From Inonotus obliquus (Eukaryota > Basidiomycota > Agaricomycetes > Hymenochaetales > Hymenochaetaceae), in assembly GCA_032164295.1 (NCBI GenBank), contig JAJHTX010000001.1, positions 3,224,001 through 3,288,000 of the forward strand: a stretch of DNA of 64,000 nucleotides, in the 5' to 3' direction. Positions 48,908 through 61,882 of the stretch are shown piece by piece. The notes under the pieces are model-generated. The model ran no database searches and was not told the DNA's origin. It saw nothing but the letters and a program-made list of their open reading frames with translations. The number at the start of each line of letters is the position of its first letter. Within the stretch, counting starts at the first letter, position 1. Made by a program: the position numbers and the translations under genes.

Positions 48908-50163
48908 ATGTCCGAGAAGCAACAGAGCTTGGTTCTCGCCATTATAGATTTTCTCAACTCGTCTATCGAAGACGGTACCGTGAAGCAGGACGACAGGGAA
49001 GGTCTAGAGGTTGCAAGTGCGTAGCATTTTTGTTTCAAACAACGTATTACCCTAAGCCATGACTCTGGTGGTATAGTACAGTGCATTGGAGAGGCTTTTG
49101 GAGTGGACCCAAGTGACGAGAAACAAAGAGGGCGACTAAGTATCAAGCCCGCAACCCTCACGAATGTCTTCGATGTCTTCCTCAAAACACGCGAACGGTT
49201 GAATACCAGCGCCTCGGCTCCTTCTACATCAGCGACACAAACCGCATTTGGTCCCACCGCTGAAGATAAAGTCGAAGCGGAGAAGCTAAAGGCGAAAGGG
49301 AACCAACTTATGTCTGCGAAGGACTATGCAGGTGCAATCGACGCATACACACAGGCAATCTCGCGCGACGGGGGGAATGCGGTATACTACTCAAATCGTG
49401 CGGCGGCGTACTCAAGTAAAGGGGACCACTCTAATGCGATTCTGGACGCGGAAAAGGCTATTGAGATCGACCCGGCATTCACGAAAGCCTATCACCGCCT
49501 CGGGTGCGTGCTAGTTTAAGATTGACATGTACAAATCTTCAACAGACGGGTTATCTTTTTTTGCGCAGACACGCACACTACTCATCAGCAGATTATTCGG
49601 CCGCAGCATCGGCATTCCGACGAGGCTTGGAAGTCGACCCGAATAATGCTGGATTAAAATCGGGACTGCAAAACGCCGAGGCTAGGACGGGAGTATCCAG
49701 TTCGCGCAGTCCGAATAGCACTGAAGGCGCAAGCACGGCGGGAGGGACGCCCAATTTGTCAGACCTCTTGGGTGGTATGGGAGAGGGAGGAGCTGGGGGA
49801 GGAGGAATGCCCGATCTTGGGAGTATGATGCAGAATCCGATGATGATGCAGATGGCGCAGCAGCTGGCTGCGAATGGCGGACTTGAACGGTTAATGTCGA
49901 ATCCTGCAGTGCAAAATATGGTGAGTAGGGCTGTACCGCATCTTGCCGCGTGTTTTGATGGTTGTATGTCCTCCAGATGAACCGTGCTCAATCTGGTGGC
50001 GGGATGCCGTCCATGCAAGAAATCATGTCCGATCCTTCGTTACGAGATTTGTAAGTGCCTCTTTTCGCATTGTGCTTACAGTAAAGGTTGAATATTACAT
50101 AGAGCGGGTCAATTTATGGGAGGTGCAGGGCGTGGAGGAGGAGGAGGAGGAGGAACTGTTTAG
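48908..50163 (+). CDS. sgt2: Sgt2/SGTA TPR co-chaperone of the GET pathway
   Basis: Captures tail-anchored proteins and passes them to Get3 via Get4/Get5; also binds Hsp70/Hsp90. The ATG at 48908 starts the N-terminal dimerisation domain (LVLAIIDFLNSSIEDG, then LEVAIQCIGEAFGVD). Three TPRs follow: AEKLKAKGNQLMSAKDYAGAIDAYTQAI, NAVYYSNRAAAYSSKGDHSNAILDAEKAI, and DPAFTKAYHRLGHAHYSSADYSAAASAF. The C-terminal client-binding part is Met/Gln/Gly-rich (MMQNPMMMQMAQQLAANGG; LERLMSNPAVQNMM). A short last exon gives GQFMGGAGRGGGGGGGTV. Five or so exons. The composition and order are complete for the family. Confidence 0.96.
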
Positions 50164-50378
50164 ATGTATGCGTGTTATGTAATGCAAATAGTATCGTCAT
50201 TGTCCTTGGCTCTGTGGACTAGGTCTCTATATACTTACTCGGCTCGTTCACTGCATCCACACACGTACCTATTTCGTCACCGTATTATATCTACACACAC
50301 TCCTTCTCCACCTCTTCATTCCATCCACTCAACTTCACATCCTCTCCCTCCCCTACCCCGTCCTGGTCTTCCTCAACA

Positions 50379-53300
50379 ATGACGACCATGAACGGAGGTT
50401 CTCTGGGTCAGGCCCAACTCAATGGTGTCATCCAACAAGACAGAGACAAACAATCAGTCGCGGTCCACTCATTTGACCCAGACGCTACCCCAGAGCAGAA
50501 GGCCGCTGCAGCGGGCAAGGGGCGTAGTCAGATCGAGGGAGGCAAGAAAGACGCGCCTGGTGGTAAAGGTGAGTCTATCGCGTTCCGACGTGTTTTTCAT
50601 GTAATTTGGGCGGTTGGAATGGAGCACGCGCCGCGTTTGGAAGCCTACGACCATCACTCTCAACGCCGCCTTTCACTACCTCCTGGATTGCGTGTAGGCT
50701 CCGCGTATTGTGCGCAGTGTGCTGGCCGTGTCGCCAAGCAACCAAGCCTGTTGAACAGACGTCCTATCTTCTCACTTAATACTCGCCTTTGCACTGCATA
50801 CTGCGGCGGATTACTTTAATTTATCGATAATTTCTTTAGAGCTCGCCATTGCCGCTGGTCATACGCCCGCGCTTCCTCCAACGATAACTATTTCCGATGC
50901 CAACAGTGAGCCTCAGCCGAGCGGGGTACCTCCGGAAAGTCTTCCGCCCAGTCAAGTCCCCGGCTCACTTCCCGAGGACGTGGCACCACTTGTTCCGGAG
51001 TGGTTTAGGGTGGGATGGCGCGCCGTTGGTGGCATTGACGAAGCCCCGATAACTGGTGAGGCGAAGGACAAGGCAGTTCTCGAGATGTTCGTCAATGAAC
51101 AGTATTATGGTTCCTGGTATCATAATGCGGCCATTATCTTCTTTGCGGTCTTCGCCTCTCATTTCTTTACGCTATTCCATTTTGGCTGGGGTTGGCTCCT
51201 CATCGTTCTGGCTACATGCGCTACTTATTATACAACCTCTATGAGGCGCGTACGACAAAGAGCCCGCGATGACATACAGCGCGAGTTGACGAAGAGCCGT
51301 CTTATTTCGGAGGCGGAGACTGCCGACTGGATCAATCATTTCCTGGATCGCTTTTGGCTAATTTACGAGCCCGTTCTCTCCCAAACTATCGTGCAAAGTG
51401 TGGATCAAGTACTCAGTACCAACACGCCACCCATTGTGGATTCGCTTCGTCTTTCAACGTTTACTCTTGGTACCAAGGCACCACGCATCGAGAGCGTGCG
51501 TACATGGCAAGGTACCGCAGAAGATGTCGTCACCATGGACTGGGCATTTTCCTTCATGCCGAATGACACTAGTGACATGACACAGAAGGAGGCGGAAAGG
51601 AAGGTGAACCCGAAGATCGTGCTCAGTGTGCGTGTGGGTAAGGGCGTTACCGCGACCATGCCGGTCTTATTGGAAGACATAAGCTTCAAAGGCTTGATGC
51701 GCATCCGTATGAAGCTCGTGACGACGTTCCCACATGTACAAGTCGTTGACCTCAGCTTCATGACGAAACCCGAGTTTGACTACGTGCTCAAACCTATCGG
51801 TGGTGATACGTTTGGATTCGACATCGGCTTCGTCAGTGGATTTCCCTAGTTGTTATTAGAAGTTACCAATTCATTGATGACATTAAAGATTCCTGGCCTT
51901 TCCGCCTTTATCCGCGAGATGGTGCATTCCATCCTTGGCCCGATGATGTACGATCCGAATGGTAAGCTTCCCGTTCCACGGAAGTTTAATTTCGTGCCAT
52001 CACAATGAACTAACCCCTCCTCGTGTCAGTCTTTACCCTCAACCTTGAGCAGCTTCTCTCAGGTGCACCAATTGATACGGCTATCGGTGTGCTTCAGGTC
52101 ACGATTTACAATGCGCGTGGCCTAAAGGGAACCAAGATTGGCGGAGGTACACCGGACCCATACGTGAGTCTCAGTCTTAACGCGAGGCAGGAGCTTGCGA
52201 GGACCAGATATCAACAATCTACGTGAGTACTTTCAGATTATTTCAGGTTGAAGTATTACGTCTTTTGGAGGTTGTACTGATCTCTTGCGGAATGGACAGA
52301 ATCAATCCTCAGTGGAATGAAACTAAATTCTTGCTCATTAATTCGCTCACTGAGCAATTGGTATTTACTTTGTATGACTGGAACGAGCGCCGGAAGGATT
52401 CCGAACTCGGTGCTGCGACTTATGACCTAAGCGTACTTGGCGAGGATGCTGTTCGAGAAGGTAATGAAGCAAGAGTGCTGAAGGATGGCAAGGAGCGCGG
52501 CGAGATCCGGTTCGATCTTTCGTTCTATCCAGTTCTTAAGCCGCAGAAGATTGATGGCGGAAAAGAAGAGGAGCTGCCTGATACTAGTTCGTTCTTTGCA
52601 TTTAATTGCCGATTTCTGACTTGCCACTAATATCGATCTACAGAGGTCGGGATTGTCCGTCTTACGTTGCACCAGGCGAAGGATCTTGACCACACTAGAT
52701 CCTTGTCTGGCGATCTCAACCCAGTTGCTAAGGTCCTGCTCAGCTCTAATTCACCTCCGATTCATACAACCCGGAGGGTCAAACACACACTCAATCCGGT
52801 CTGGGAAAGTTCTACTGAATTCTTGTGTTCTGACAAGCATTCCTCCGTCATCACCGTCAAGGTCATCGATGACCGTGATTTCCTCAAAGACCCAATGCTG
52901 GGGTATCTCAGCATCAAGCTGGACGATCTTCTAGAGGCAAAGAAGACAGCTCGTGATTGGTGGCCGCTTAGTGGTTGTCGGTCGGGAAGGCTTAGGATGA
53001 GTGCTGAGTGGAAGCCGCTGAATATGGCAGGAAGTCTGCACGGTGCAGATCAGTACGTCCCACCGATAGGTATTGTCAGGTTATGGGTCCAGAAAGCGAC
53101 GGATGTCAAGAATGTGGAAGCTGCTCTCGGGGGAAAGAGCGACCCATACGTGCGCGTGATTGTAAATAATGATATCATGGCGAGGACGGAGGTCATAGAT
53201 AATAGTGAGTTGACTGAAGGCTGTAAGCGTCTACTCTCTAACGTTTCTTAGACTTGAATCCCGTCTGGGATCAAATAATCTACATCCCCGTTCATCGACT

Positions 53301-55831
53301 TAAGGAACATCTACTATTACAAGTTATGGATTACCAGCATTTGACAAAAGTGAGTTGATAGTAAGCTCGGGTTGTACTTTCTAAAACGGCTTGGCTTCGT
53401 AGGATCGTTCTCTCGGCACCGTTGAGCTTGAGGTACAAGATCTAGCAACAAAGAGCAAAGACCAGATGTACCATTACGAGTCGCTTGGCAAAAAGGAGAT
53501 TGTTGCGCCCATCCGGCTTGATTCCGGTAATGTTTATAAGGGCCAACTGTATTATGTTGCAGAGTTCGTACCCGGTATCGCTCTCAAGGATGTCTCCTTC
53601 GAATCCACGACGAACGAGATTCAAAAGATCGTCGACGAGCGAGGCTCAGATGTGTCGTCTTCTGATATTGAGCGCGAGGCAGTTCCTGAAGGAGTTACAA
53701 TTTCGAGACCACTGGAAGACACCGTTGATGACACAGACGGCGAGGAACCCTCTCCGGAGGAATCGAAAGGTAAACATAGGAAGAACTCGAAGTCTGTGGA
53801 TAGCACGAAGACTGCCGAGACAGGTAAGACCGGGGAAACGTTCGAAACAATGGATACCGTCGAGTCCGAACCTGGAGTGGAGATGTCAATGGAAGAAGTT
53901 CTCAAACACCGTAAGTCCGCTGATAAGAATGAGTGTGACCTTGCCCTCACTCAGCGTTGCAGAATCTGGCGTTATCGTATTTAACGTCATTCGTGGCAAA
54001 TTGAGCCATAAAGCAAGACTAGAAATCCTCTTGGATGATGGTTACTGGCCCGTGTTTAGTACAACGCGTCCACGGAGTACAAATGCCGAATGGGACCATG
54101 TCGGCGAAGGGTTCATCAAGGAACTCGATTTCGGACGCGTGTGGCTTCGTCTAAATGAGAATGATGAAGGCGAAAAGGACGATGTCATTTCAGAGTACAA
54201 GTGCGATGCACGAGCGTTCTTGGAGCAAACTCTGGTGCGTGCTATTCATGTTACCATGCTCATAGATTGATTGGGTTTTTCAGTCTGGACCAGCGACCTT
54301 CACGCTATTAAGTGAGGACTATCGGAAGACCTCAACCGTTGAGATCGAAACCCGCTATGTGCCCATCAACATCAAGCTTGAACCACGAGAGAGTATCAAT
54401 AGTGAGTAAAGTAATGATTCAGGGTACTCGGGAATACTCACCGAAACTCCCAGACATGGGTGTTCTGCGCATGGATCTCATTGATGGTCACAAAATCCGT
54501 GGTGTCGATCGTGGGGGTACGTACTTGTCCTCGGGATTAAGATCCAACTGATCGGCTGATGTGTCTTGTAGGCAAATCCGACCCTTATGTCGTGTTCTCG
54601 CTCAACGGTGCAAGAGTTTACAAGTCCCAGACCAAGAAGAAGACGCTTAGTCCCGAATGGAACGAGAGTTTTGCAGTTCAAGTGGTGGGTCGTCTCCAGA
54701 ACATACGGGAAGGCCTCATCTAATTTCGTAAATCAGCCTTCCCGTGTGGCCGCCGACTTCTCATTTGAAGTGTTTGACTGGAATCAGATCGAGCAAGCGA
54801 AGAGCCTAGGTGCTGGGAAGATCGAGCTTGGTGACCTCGAGCCATTTGAGTCCTCGGAGAGGACACTCAAACTCATACATCCTAAGCATGGCGAGTCCGG
54901 TGAGATCCGTATCAGAATGCTGTTCACTCCGGAGATTATTGCCAAGACAAGAGCAAAGACGAGCACTTTCTCCACTGCGGGACGCGCGATGACGCAGATA
55001 GGCGGCATTCCGCTTGGAGCCGGGAAGGGAGTTGTGCACGGTGTTGGTAAAATTGGCAGCAAAGTTGGTGGTGTGTTCAGCAGGGATAAGGACGGTAAAG
55101 TGGAAACTATCCCTCTTGTTAGTGCTGAGGAACCAGCGATGGAAGATGCTTCCGGCACCATCGTGGATGAAAATGGTAACGGTGTGAATAGTGCCGGCTT
55201 GCCTTCTGCGAGCGCAGGGAGTGAGGCGTATGCCTCAGTTGAACCAGGAACCCTGAAAGTAACTGTGCTTCACGGGAAGGACATCAAGGATCCGGATGGC
55301 GATGCACCGAAGCCTTACGTACTCGTCCGCGTTGGTGAGAAGGAACATAAAACAAAGCACGCGGGCAAGTCTACGACAACGCCTGAATGGTGAGGGTTTT
55401 TACCGTGTGCGCATCATGAGGAGAACACTGACCACTTCTCCGGGTGATTTAGGAATGAGTTGTTATCGTTCCCAGCTGGTCCATCTACTCCGAAACTATA
55501 TGTTACCGTTTACGACCGCAAGACTCTGGGTAGAGACAAGGCGATAGGAGAGGCTGAAATTGACGTAAGCCAGAATCTCTAAGACTGTGACACGGCCGTT
55601 GACGCCTTTTATTTCTTCAAGCTTTGGAGGCATGTTCAGCCAAGGGCGGATAGCAATGGAGCAGACGTGATAGTCGACCTTCGCGAAGGCACCGGTTCTC
55701 TAGCGCTAAGACTTCAGTTCGACGTACTGGGAGATCCTACGACACGGTCGATGACGTCCCTCAGCAACAAAAGCCCGTTCGGATCACCGAGCAGGTTTTC
55801 CCTTTCAAGACGGCCACCTTCCGACGAGTGA
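50379..55831 (+). CDS. tricalbin (extended synaptotagmin), SMP plus about six C2 domains
   Basis: ER-plasma membrane tether that transfers lipids through its SMP domain. The ATG at 50379 begins a soluble, low-complexity leader, then hydrophobic AAIIFFAVFASHFFTLFHFGWGWLLIVLATC (ER hairpin anchor) and the SMP domain (SEAETADWINHFLDRFWLIYEP; TLGTKAPRIESVRTW; VTMDWAFSF; LLEDISFKGLMRIRMKL; VVDLSFMTKPEFDYVLKP). C2 domains follow at about 52085 (GVLQVTIYNARGLKG), 52640 (GIVRLTLHQAKDL), 53065 (GIVRLWVQKATDVK), 53960 (a weak, partly degenerate one), 54455 (GVLRMDLIDGHKI) and 55240 (GTLKVTVLHGKDI). SDPYV calcium-loop motifs are present in several. It ends SRRPPSDE at 55831. About 15 introns. Confidence 0.94.
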
Positions 55832-56553
55832 GCGACCCGCAGTTGAGACGTGATCATCATCGTGCCGGCTGAGGTAGCCCGGTGATGCCTCACTTACAAT
55901 CCCTGCGAATGATTCGGACGATTTTGTACTAGTAATAGTTTCTCCTTTCACATTTTTTCTCGCACGCCGCTCGCTTTCATGATCCTTTCAATCTGTATTT
56001 CTGTTCTCACTCGTTTCTCTATCTACATTCTCACATTCTACTACGTTATGGCAATTTACTCGACTTCCCTCAAACGGACTCGGTCTTAGTTATGGCACTA
56101 GTTATTCGAATGTATATACAAGCACTGTGAAAATGAACTTGTCTGGGATCAATAATTGTTCACCCCGCGATCTGCCCAATAAGGGCATCGAGACCGGATT
56201 ACGTTATGCGGCGACGGAGAAGTGTGGGTTCTGATTTTGGTCGGCAGACGTCGGCGTATCGGCTGGGAACTCAATTGATGTCTTTATTTCTGATTTCCGT
56301 CTCTCCCGCTAGTTACTTTATGTCCCTGGGCGCCGCACAGCTTTCACTTGCTCTACTCTTAATCTAGCGCTCTATGTCACATCTGCAATCCACTCCTTTC
56401 TCTTCATCCGTTACCTTCCTCTGATTACGACTTTGCTTTTTCTTATTTCTTATTCCCGCTAGTCGTGCGGCGTCACTTGTTTCTTTGCTTGCTGCCCTCA
56501 ACGATTTGACAACATTAGTTTGCGGCATTTTTATAAGTTGAGGGTCGCGTTGA
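55832..56553. other. 0.72-kb spacer, tricalbin 3' end and protease upstream region
   Basis: Pyrimidine-rich. Short frames at 56320 and 56374 in the direction of the protease start with ATG and look hydrophobic, but each is closed by a stop before any usable splice donor. I could not connect a signal peptide exon to the protease. Confidence 0.4.
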
Positions 56554-59241
56554 ATGGTTGTCTCTGGCCGTAGGACGCGTGGACGTGAACGAGGGCTGGA
56601 GCGGCGACGGATGCGTGAGCTCAAGATGAGACGCGACGAGGGTGATGGAGGGAGTGATGGTGTTGTGGTGGACTTGACGCTTGTTGGTGATGGGATTCAT
56701 TCTGCGTGCGTGATTTCTGTTGCCTCACTATGGTGTCTTGGTGATGTTGAAAAGGCCTCTCTCTCGTTCTTTGTAGCGTGTACACTGTCCCTGTGATTGT
56801 CGGGGACAATAGCCAAGCTTTTCAACTTCAAGTCGACACGGGCTCTTCAGATCTTGTATGCGCGTGTTTTACTTGCTCGTCCTTATGGCACATCTATTCA
56901 CTGAATCTTACAATTCCGGAAGTGGATAGCATCAAGGGAATGCTCAACGCAGTCGTGTACGGCAAATAAGCCTAGCTTATACGACCCCTCCTCCTCCACT
57001 CCTACAAATGTCGATTTTCAGATTCGCTATTTGAGTGGGTCAGCCGACGGTCCCATTGTCTGGGACAGTGTCACGATTGGGGGGTATCAGATTGGGCACC
57101 AGGCACTTGGTGAGTTTCTGTCTCCAGCGCGCCTTTAGAGCGTCGTCTCTTCTTCTTGATCAGTCTAGAAGTTATCAATGATCTTCAAAATAACTGATTT
57201 GTTACACATTGTCTCTTTGTAACTATAGCCGCCGCAAATAATGTCGTCAACGAATCCCTCTCAGATGGCTTCTCTGGTATCCTGGGACTCGCATTACCCT
57301 TGAATTCCATAATCGCACAGACGATCCCACCTGGAACTAATGGCGTGCCCGACGGCGCGACGATTGTTTCAAATCTATACGGCTTGCAACCTGCTGACCA
57401 AACGCCCGAACAATTCTTCTACTCGATTCTCCTTGGACGCCCGAACATGGACCGCATACCTTCAGTTCTCGGTATCGGGCGCCACCCATCAGACGACCTG
57501 TTCTCCGACGGAATCACGATTGAACCTGAGGAGATCCAGTATTCTAATGTTATCGCTGAGAGTCGCGGTTCGCTGTTTTGGAAATCGGAATTGAGGGGTA
57601 TTACGGTGTACGTGAATGGGACGGCGAAGGAGATTGATCTTGGACAAAGTGTAACGGGCAGTGTATTCCCTCAGGCCGTGCTTGATACGGGCGTTCCGTA
57701 TATCATTGCCACTCCGCAGATTGCGAATGCCGTCTGGGGCGCTTTAGACATATCTCCAGCTAATGATGGAAACTGTAGGTATCTTTTCTTTTTATAGTTT
57801 GACATACCTCCTGACCATCTCCTGTGCCTGTGCAGACTATTTACCATGCACTACTCCTGTCAATATGACCATAACACTCGACGACCGCACCGAAATCCCG
57901 ATCCACCCCCTTGATCTTACGGCCGTGCCGAACGGTGGCGGTTCCATATGTACCGGCCTTTTCCAGGGAAGCCCGGCTCTCGCAAGTTTTGATGGTTTCT
58001 TTGGCGATATCGTGCTCGGCGTGCCATTCCTACGAAATGTCTACACCGTTATGGCATACAAACCTGCATCGTTAGACGGGACTATAGGAAGTAGTACGAG
58101 TGGTCCGATATCTCCTCGATTGGGTTTACTCAATCTGACGGACCCGGAGACGGCGATGGACGAGTTCCACACTGTACGCGTGCTAAACGAACCTCTGAAC
58201 GGTAATAGGCGACAGTCGACATCGAGTCATGGGATCTCAACAGGACTTAAAGTCCTATTCGGTCTACTCGGCTTCATCGTACTATGTGGCGCTCTCTTCG
58301 GAGCGCGATGGTTATACCTGAGAAGACGGGCTAGACAAGCAGCAGCAAGCAAATTCGACAATGAACTGACTGATAAGGACGCGTTTGCGTTGGCGAAATA
58401 CAACCTCGCGCCATACCGATCACACAGCAATGACCCCTCGGAGGATACTCAACGGACATTAGCAGATCCGACGTCACGTCTGGAAGCAAAATACGATGTA
58501 TTGCATAATAGGACCTCGAGCATTGCGGATGATGAGCTCGGGTTTAGGCGGAGTAAGAAGGACGGAGACGGCGATGACGGCGATGGAGATATGGGAACGA
58601 GAGTTGGACCGGATCCAAATGGCAATACTGCCGACCGACCAAAGATAGGAGATGAGAATTGGGAGCGACACCAGTCATGGATTGATGCGTACTCAGAATA
58701 CCAGCCTCCATTATTGGGCGAATGGCGTCCTACACACGAGAGGACGTATAGTAGTTCCTCGGTAACTTCAATTCATGCTTCGTCTTCGGCTTCGCCTTTA
58801 CTCGATAATCGACAAAGTACACTATCAGCAATGCCACTTGAATTGAAGGTAGACGAATTCGGCGGATTGGATGTAAGCGAGATGGTTGGTGTCGGTTCTG
58901 GACGAGGGAGAAGAGCTAGTGCTATTCATGATGCTGATGCAACGCTTACTAACGAATCTCAACAACGACCTCGTTCACATTCTCGAGAACAATCGCAATC
59001 GCAATTGCGACCTCATTCACAATTACGGCCGCAATCTCAAGCTTTCGCGAATACCTATCCGCTCCCACATTCAAGGATGAGTACGGCTAGTGTTGGGAGT
59101 TTAGCAGGCGATTCGAGGTATCCGACTGTGAGACCACGGCCGCGTCCCGGGCGAACACCTTCGGGACCTAGAGTGTCAGGTTACGTTCCCAAGTCGTCGA
59201 GTACTATGTCTCGTGTATTTAACGCGGATGACGTGGGGTAG
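56554..59241 (+). CDS. membrane-anchored pepsin-type aspartic protease (A1), 5' end uncertain
   Basis: Two-lobed A1 aspartic protease. Spliced exons give a basic leader (RTRGRERGLERRRM), VYTVPVIVGDNSQAFQLQVDTGSSDL (first catalytic DTGSS), WIASRECSTQSC after an intron, SLYDPSSSTPTNVDFQIRYLSGS, GILGLALPLNS, and AVLDTGVPYIIATP (second catalytic DTG). The second lobe continues YYLPCTTPVNMTITL and FGDIVLGVPFLRNVYTVMAY. After a Ser-rich spacer comes one membrane segment, VLFGLLGFIVLCGALFGARWLYL, then a basic RRRARQ stop-transfer and a cytosolic tail of about 300 Ser/Gln-rich residues. The domain call is firm. The start at 56554 is doubtful: no signal peptide is encoded there, in-frame stops lie just upstream, and similar fungal proteases have one. 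Confidence 0.82.
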
Positions 59242-59725
59242 CCTCGTCTCTACGAACAACACAATTCACCAAAAAAACCGAAGAACGGTATGATGAGACC
59301 GTCGCGCAATCCTGTTCTCTAACATTCTTTATCCGGACCCTCATATTCCCCTAATTCGTTTCCATTATGTCTCAATTCGGCGTGTATTCAAGGATTGGTT
59401 CATTTCCTCTCACTGTCAAGGGACTCGGTCAGCGCCATCTCCTTCGTTCGTTTGTTATCCTTTCCTCCTCCGTTTTTCAAGGTCTAGTTCGACTTGCTCT
59501 TTTTTAACTCCGTTCCGTTTACGTCAACGTTTCATACTGTGCTTTATAGTTGCTTTCTTTACTCGCAAATCGTAATGTCAATGGGAGTGTAACGTTGTGA
59601 TAATTTGTAATAATGAAGTCCCTAGTTTATTTGTCATTGTTTATTCGATAGAGTATCGGTGAATGCCGGAATCTTCTCATCGACTCGAACGTATTCCTTC
59701 AGCGCTAGCGCACATCCTTTCCAAA
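59242..59725. promoter_or_regulatory. 484-bp spacer upstream of the OSCP gene
   Basis: T- and C-rich 3' UTR of the protease followed by the OSCP upstream region. An in-frame ATG at 59663 would extend OSCP by 21 residues, but the 59726 ATG starts a better mitochondrial presequence. No other feature seen. Confidence 0.5.
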
Positions 59726-60505
59726 ATGCTGGCATCGACCTCCCGTACGCTCACCACGACCGCACTACGCAGCGCCTCCGCGTCAGGAACTGGAGGCCGT
59801 CGGTTCGCATCCTCTATCGCAACCAAATACTCTCATGCAGCCTATAAAGCCGCACTCTCCAAATCCCCCAACACTCTCCTCAAAGTCCAATCCGAACTAG
59901 GAGCCATCGCTCAAAGCATTAAAACGACGCCGAAGTTGGAAGCGTTTGTTAAGAACCCCCTTTTAGCGTCTTCTGAACGTGCTGCGGGAATTGAAGCTTT
60001 GTATAAAGCTGCTGGAGTTGGTGCGGGAGGAGGAAAGGAAGGTGTTAGTGACGTGACGAAGAATTTGTTTGCTGTGTTGAGTGAGAATGGACGTCTTGGG
60101 GAGACTACGGATGTGATTGAAGGTTTCAATGAGTTGGTTGCGAAGTATAAGGGAGAGTTGGAGATTGTTGTTACTAGTGCTTCTCCTCTTCCGAGAGACG
60201 TTTTGACGAAGATCGAGACGACGTTGAAGCAGAGTGAGACGGGGAAACAGGCAAAAGTGCTGAAGGTAACCAACAAGGTATGCTAGCCTGTTTTTCATAT
60301 GTTAATTCTCAAATACGTGGACGCTGATGTGTGTGAATAGGTCAACCCATCGGTGTTGGGTGGGTTCTTAGTAGATGTCGGCGACAAGACCATCGACCTT
60401 AGCGTCGCGTCGAGAGTTACCAAACTTAACTCTATTCTCCAACGTAAGTTGTTTCTTCCCGTCCTATTTTCTTGTCGCTCATTTTGTCGTTTAGAATCCG
60501 TGTAA
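59726..60505 (+). CDS. atp5: mitochondrial ATP synthase OSCP subunit (Atp5)
   Basis: Stator subunit joining the F1 head to the peripheral stalk. The ATG at 59726 opens a Ser/Thr/Arg-rich presequence (MLASTSRTLTTTALRSASAS). The OSCP fold follows: YSHAAYKAALSKSPNTLLKVQSEL, FVKNPLLASSERAAGIEALY, VTKNLFAVLSENGRL, VIEGFNELVAKYKGELEIVVTSASPL. After an intron at about 60280-60340 the second exon reads VNPSVLGGFLVDVGDKTIDLSVASRV, the conserved OSCP C-terminal signature, and a last intron joins SILQ to QSV before the stop at 60505. Full-length for the family. Confidence 0.96.
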
Positions 60506-61882
60506 TGCGTATACCTACACGTTTGCCATCGAACAATAGACCAGTCTAAACAAACTGATATCCAAAACGTCTCCTTTCTGGTCCCAAACTTCTGTTATTT
60601 GACGGCATCAACATGACGCACTACCGTACTCCCCTCATTTGCATAGGACACCTTGGAATCTTAAGATACTGAACTCCGCGGTATTAGCGCGAGACCTCAG
60701 AGAGAACTGCCCTGCTTAACCTCTCCTTTCCAGAAGTTCAAGCCATTACGAATTGAATATCGGAAAGACGCTCCTGTGTTCCCCCCTCCATCGAACTTGT
60801 GGGACCGCTTCGTACTGGAATATCTTGCTTACTGGCCTTTCGGACCAATGTGCGGATTTCTATGCGGATTGACAATGGACGGAACCATGGAAACAGCCCT
60901 ATCATCCTCGTCCTAGGGTCCTCGCGTTTCCCAATCTTTGGTAAAACTTAATCGTAATCGGTGGTTGACCGCCCGAGGAGAACCCCAGGAAGAATGACTG
61001 GAACAATGAATAGACGTTCGTAGTCGTAGAAAGACATCTTACCCGTGAACGATCCATAACCACAGTCTGCTTTGAAATTCTGGTATACAATCGCTTCGGT
61101 CGCGAGTTAGTCAAATCCTTTTTCGTGTTTCGCGAAGCAGAAGTCCTGGTGACCACCGCAGGGGATTGTAGAAGCGCGCTTTACTCTATGGGTCGTTTGC
61201 ACCACAGACTGATGTCAAGACAGTCGATTGTGAGTACTATCCCGGAAGCTACCAAATCTTCCCTCCGAACGTATATCTGGTCGTTGTGTTCGTCCTGGTC
61301 ACAGCGCTCTTCGGGTACATATCCACATTGACATCTACGCCTCCGTCCTTATTCCCCCCACATTCACGCCCTCTTTGTTCCCTCAACATTCTCAGAAACA
61401 TCAAAGGTATTATTGCTAGCACCGATGGCATTACTAACATAGCTAGGAATAGGGTTATCAAAGTACCGTCGGGCGTTGAGACATCATACAGGTGAGACTC
61501 AAGAAGGCACACAGATCATGGACACCTTATAGACCCTGTACATATTTATGTGCGAAGACGTGTTGTAAGTTGTACGTGTTGATCATTGGTAGGCGGGAGA
61601 CTTGAGATGATTCGGTGTACCGGACAGAGCGTCTCGAAATCGTGGTACGCGACAATAAACTAAACCTAACTCAGTTATGCAAAATGAATAGAGTCCAGAT
61701 ACAAATTTCTAAGTACGCAAGTGGATGAATCGCATTGCGAGAACGCTCAAACAAAAGGAATGATCCATGACTCGAAAGCAGAATTTGACTGAACGGAATA
61801 ATAAAGACAAGCAGGTGCACATCATGATACTTAGAATTGAAAATCCGAAATCGATGCAGATAATAAACCAAGCAAAGCATTT
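60506..61882. other. spacer between atp5 and the SUV39-type gene
   Basis: Holds the unresolved locus at about 60650-61560. The remaining 300 bp next to the methyltransferase stop are AT-rich, with no supported gene. Confidence 0.5.
60650..61560 (+). CDS. unresolved small membrane-protein locus (possible gene)
   Basis: I do not recognise this. Two protein-like stretches exist on the plus strand with plausible splice sites. The first (about 60651-60910) reads TPWNLKILNSA, then after a good intron (branch CTTAAC, acceptor TTCCAG) KFKPLRIEYRKDAPVFPPP, SNLWDRFVLEYLAYWPFGPM and CGFLCGLTMDGTMETAL. The second (about 61169-61330) reads GSFAPQTDVKTVDCEYYPGS, YQIFPPNVYL and a membrane segment VVVFVLVTALFG, with further introns leading to LSKYRRALRHHTG and a stop near 61530. 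I could not find a convincing start codon or join the two blocks. The minus strand also has open frames here (60902-61156, 61249-61512), so even the strand is not certain. Confidence 0.3.
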
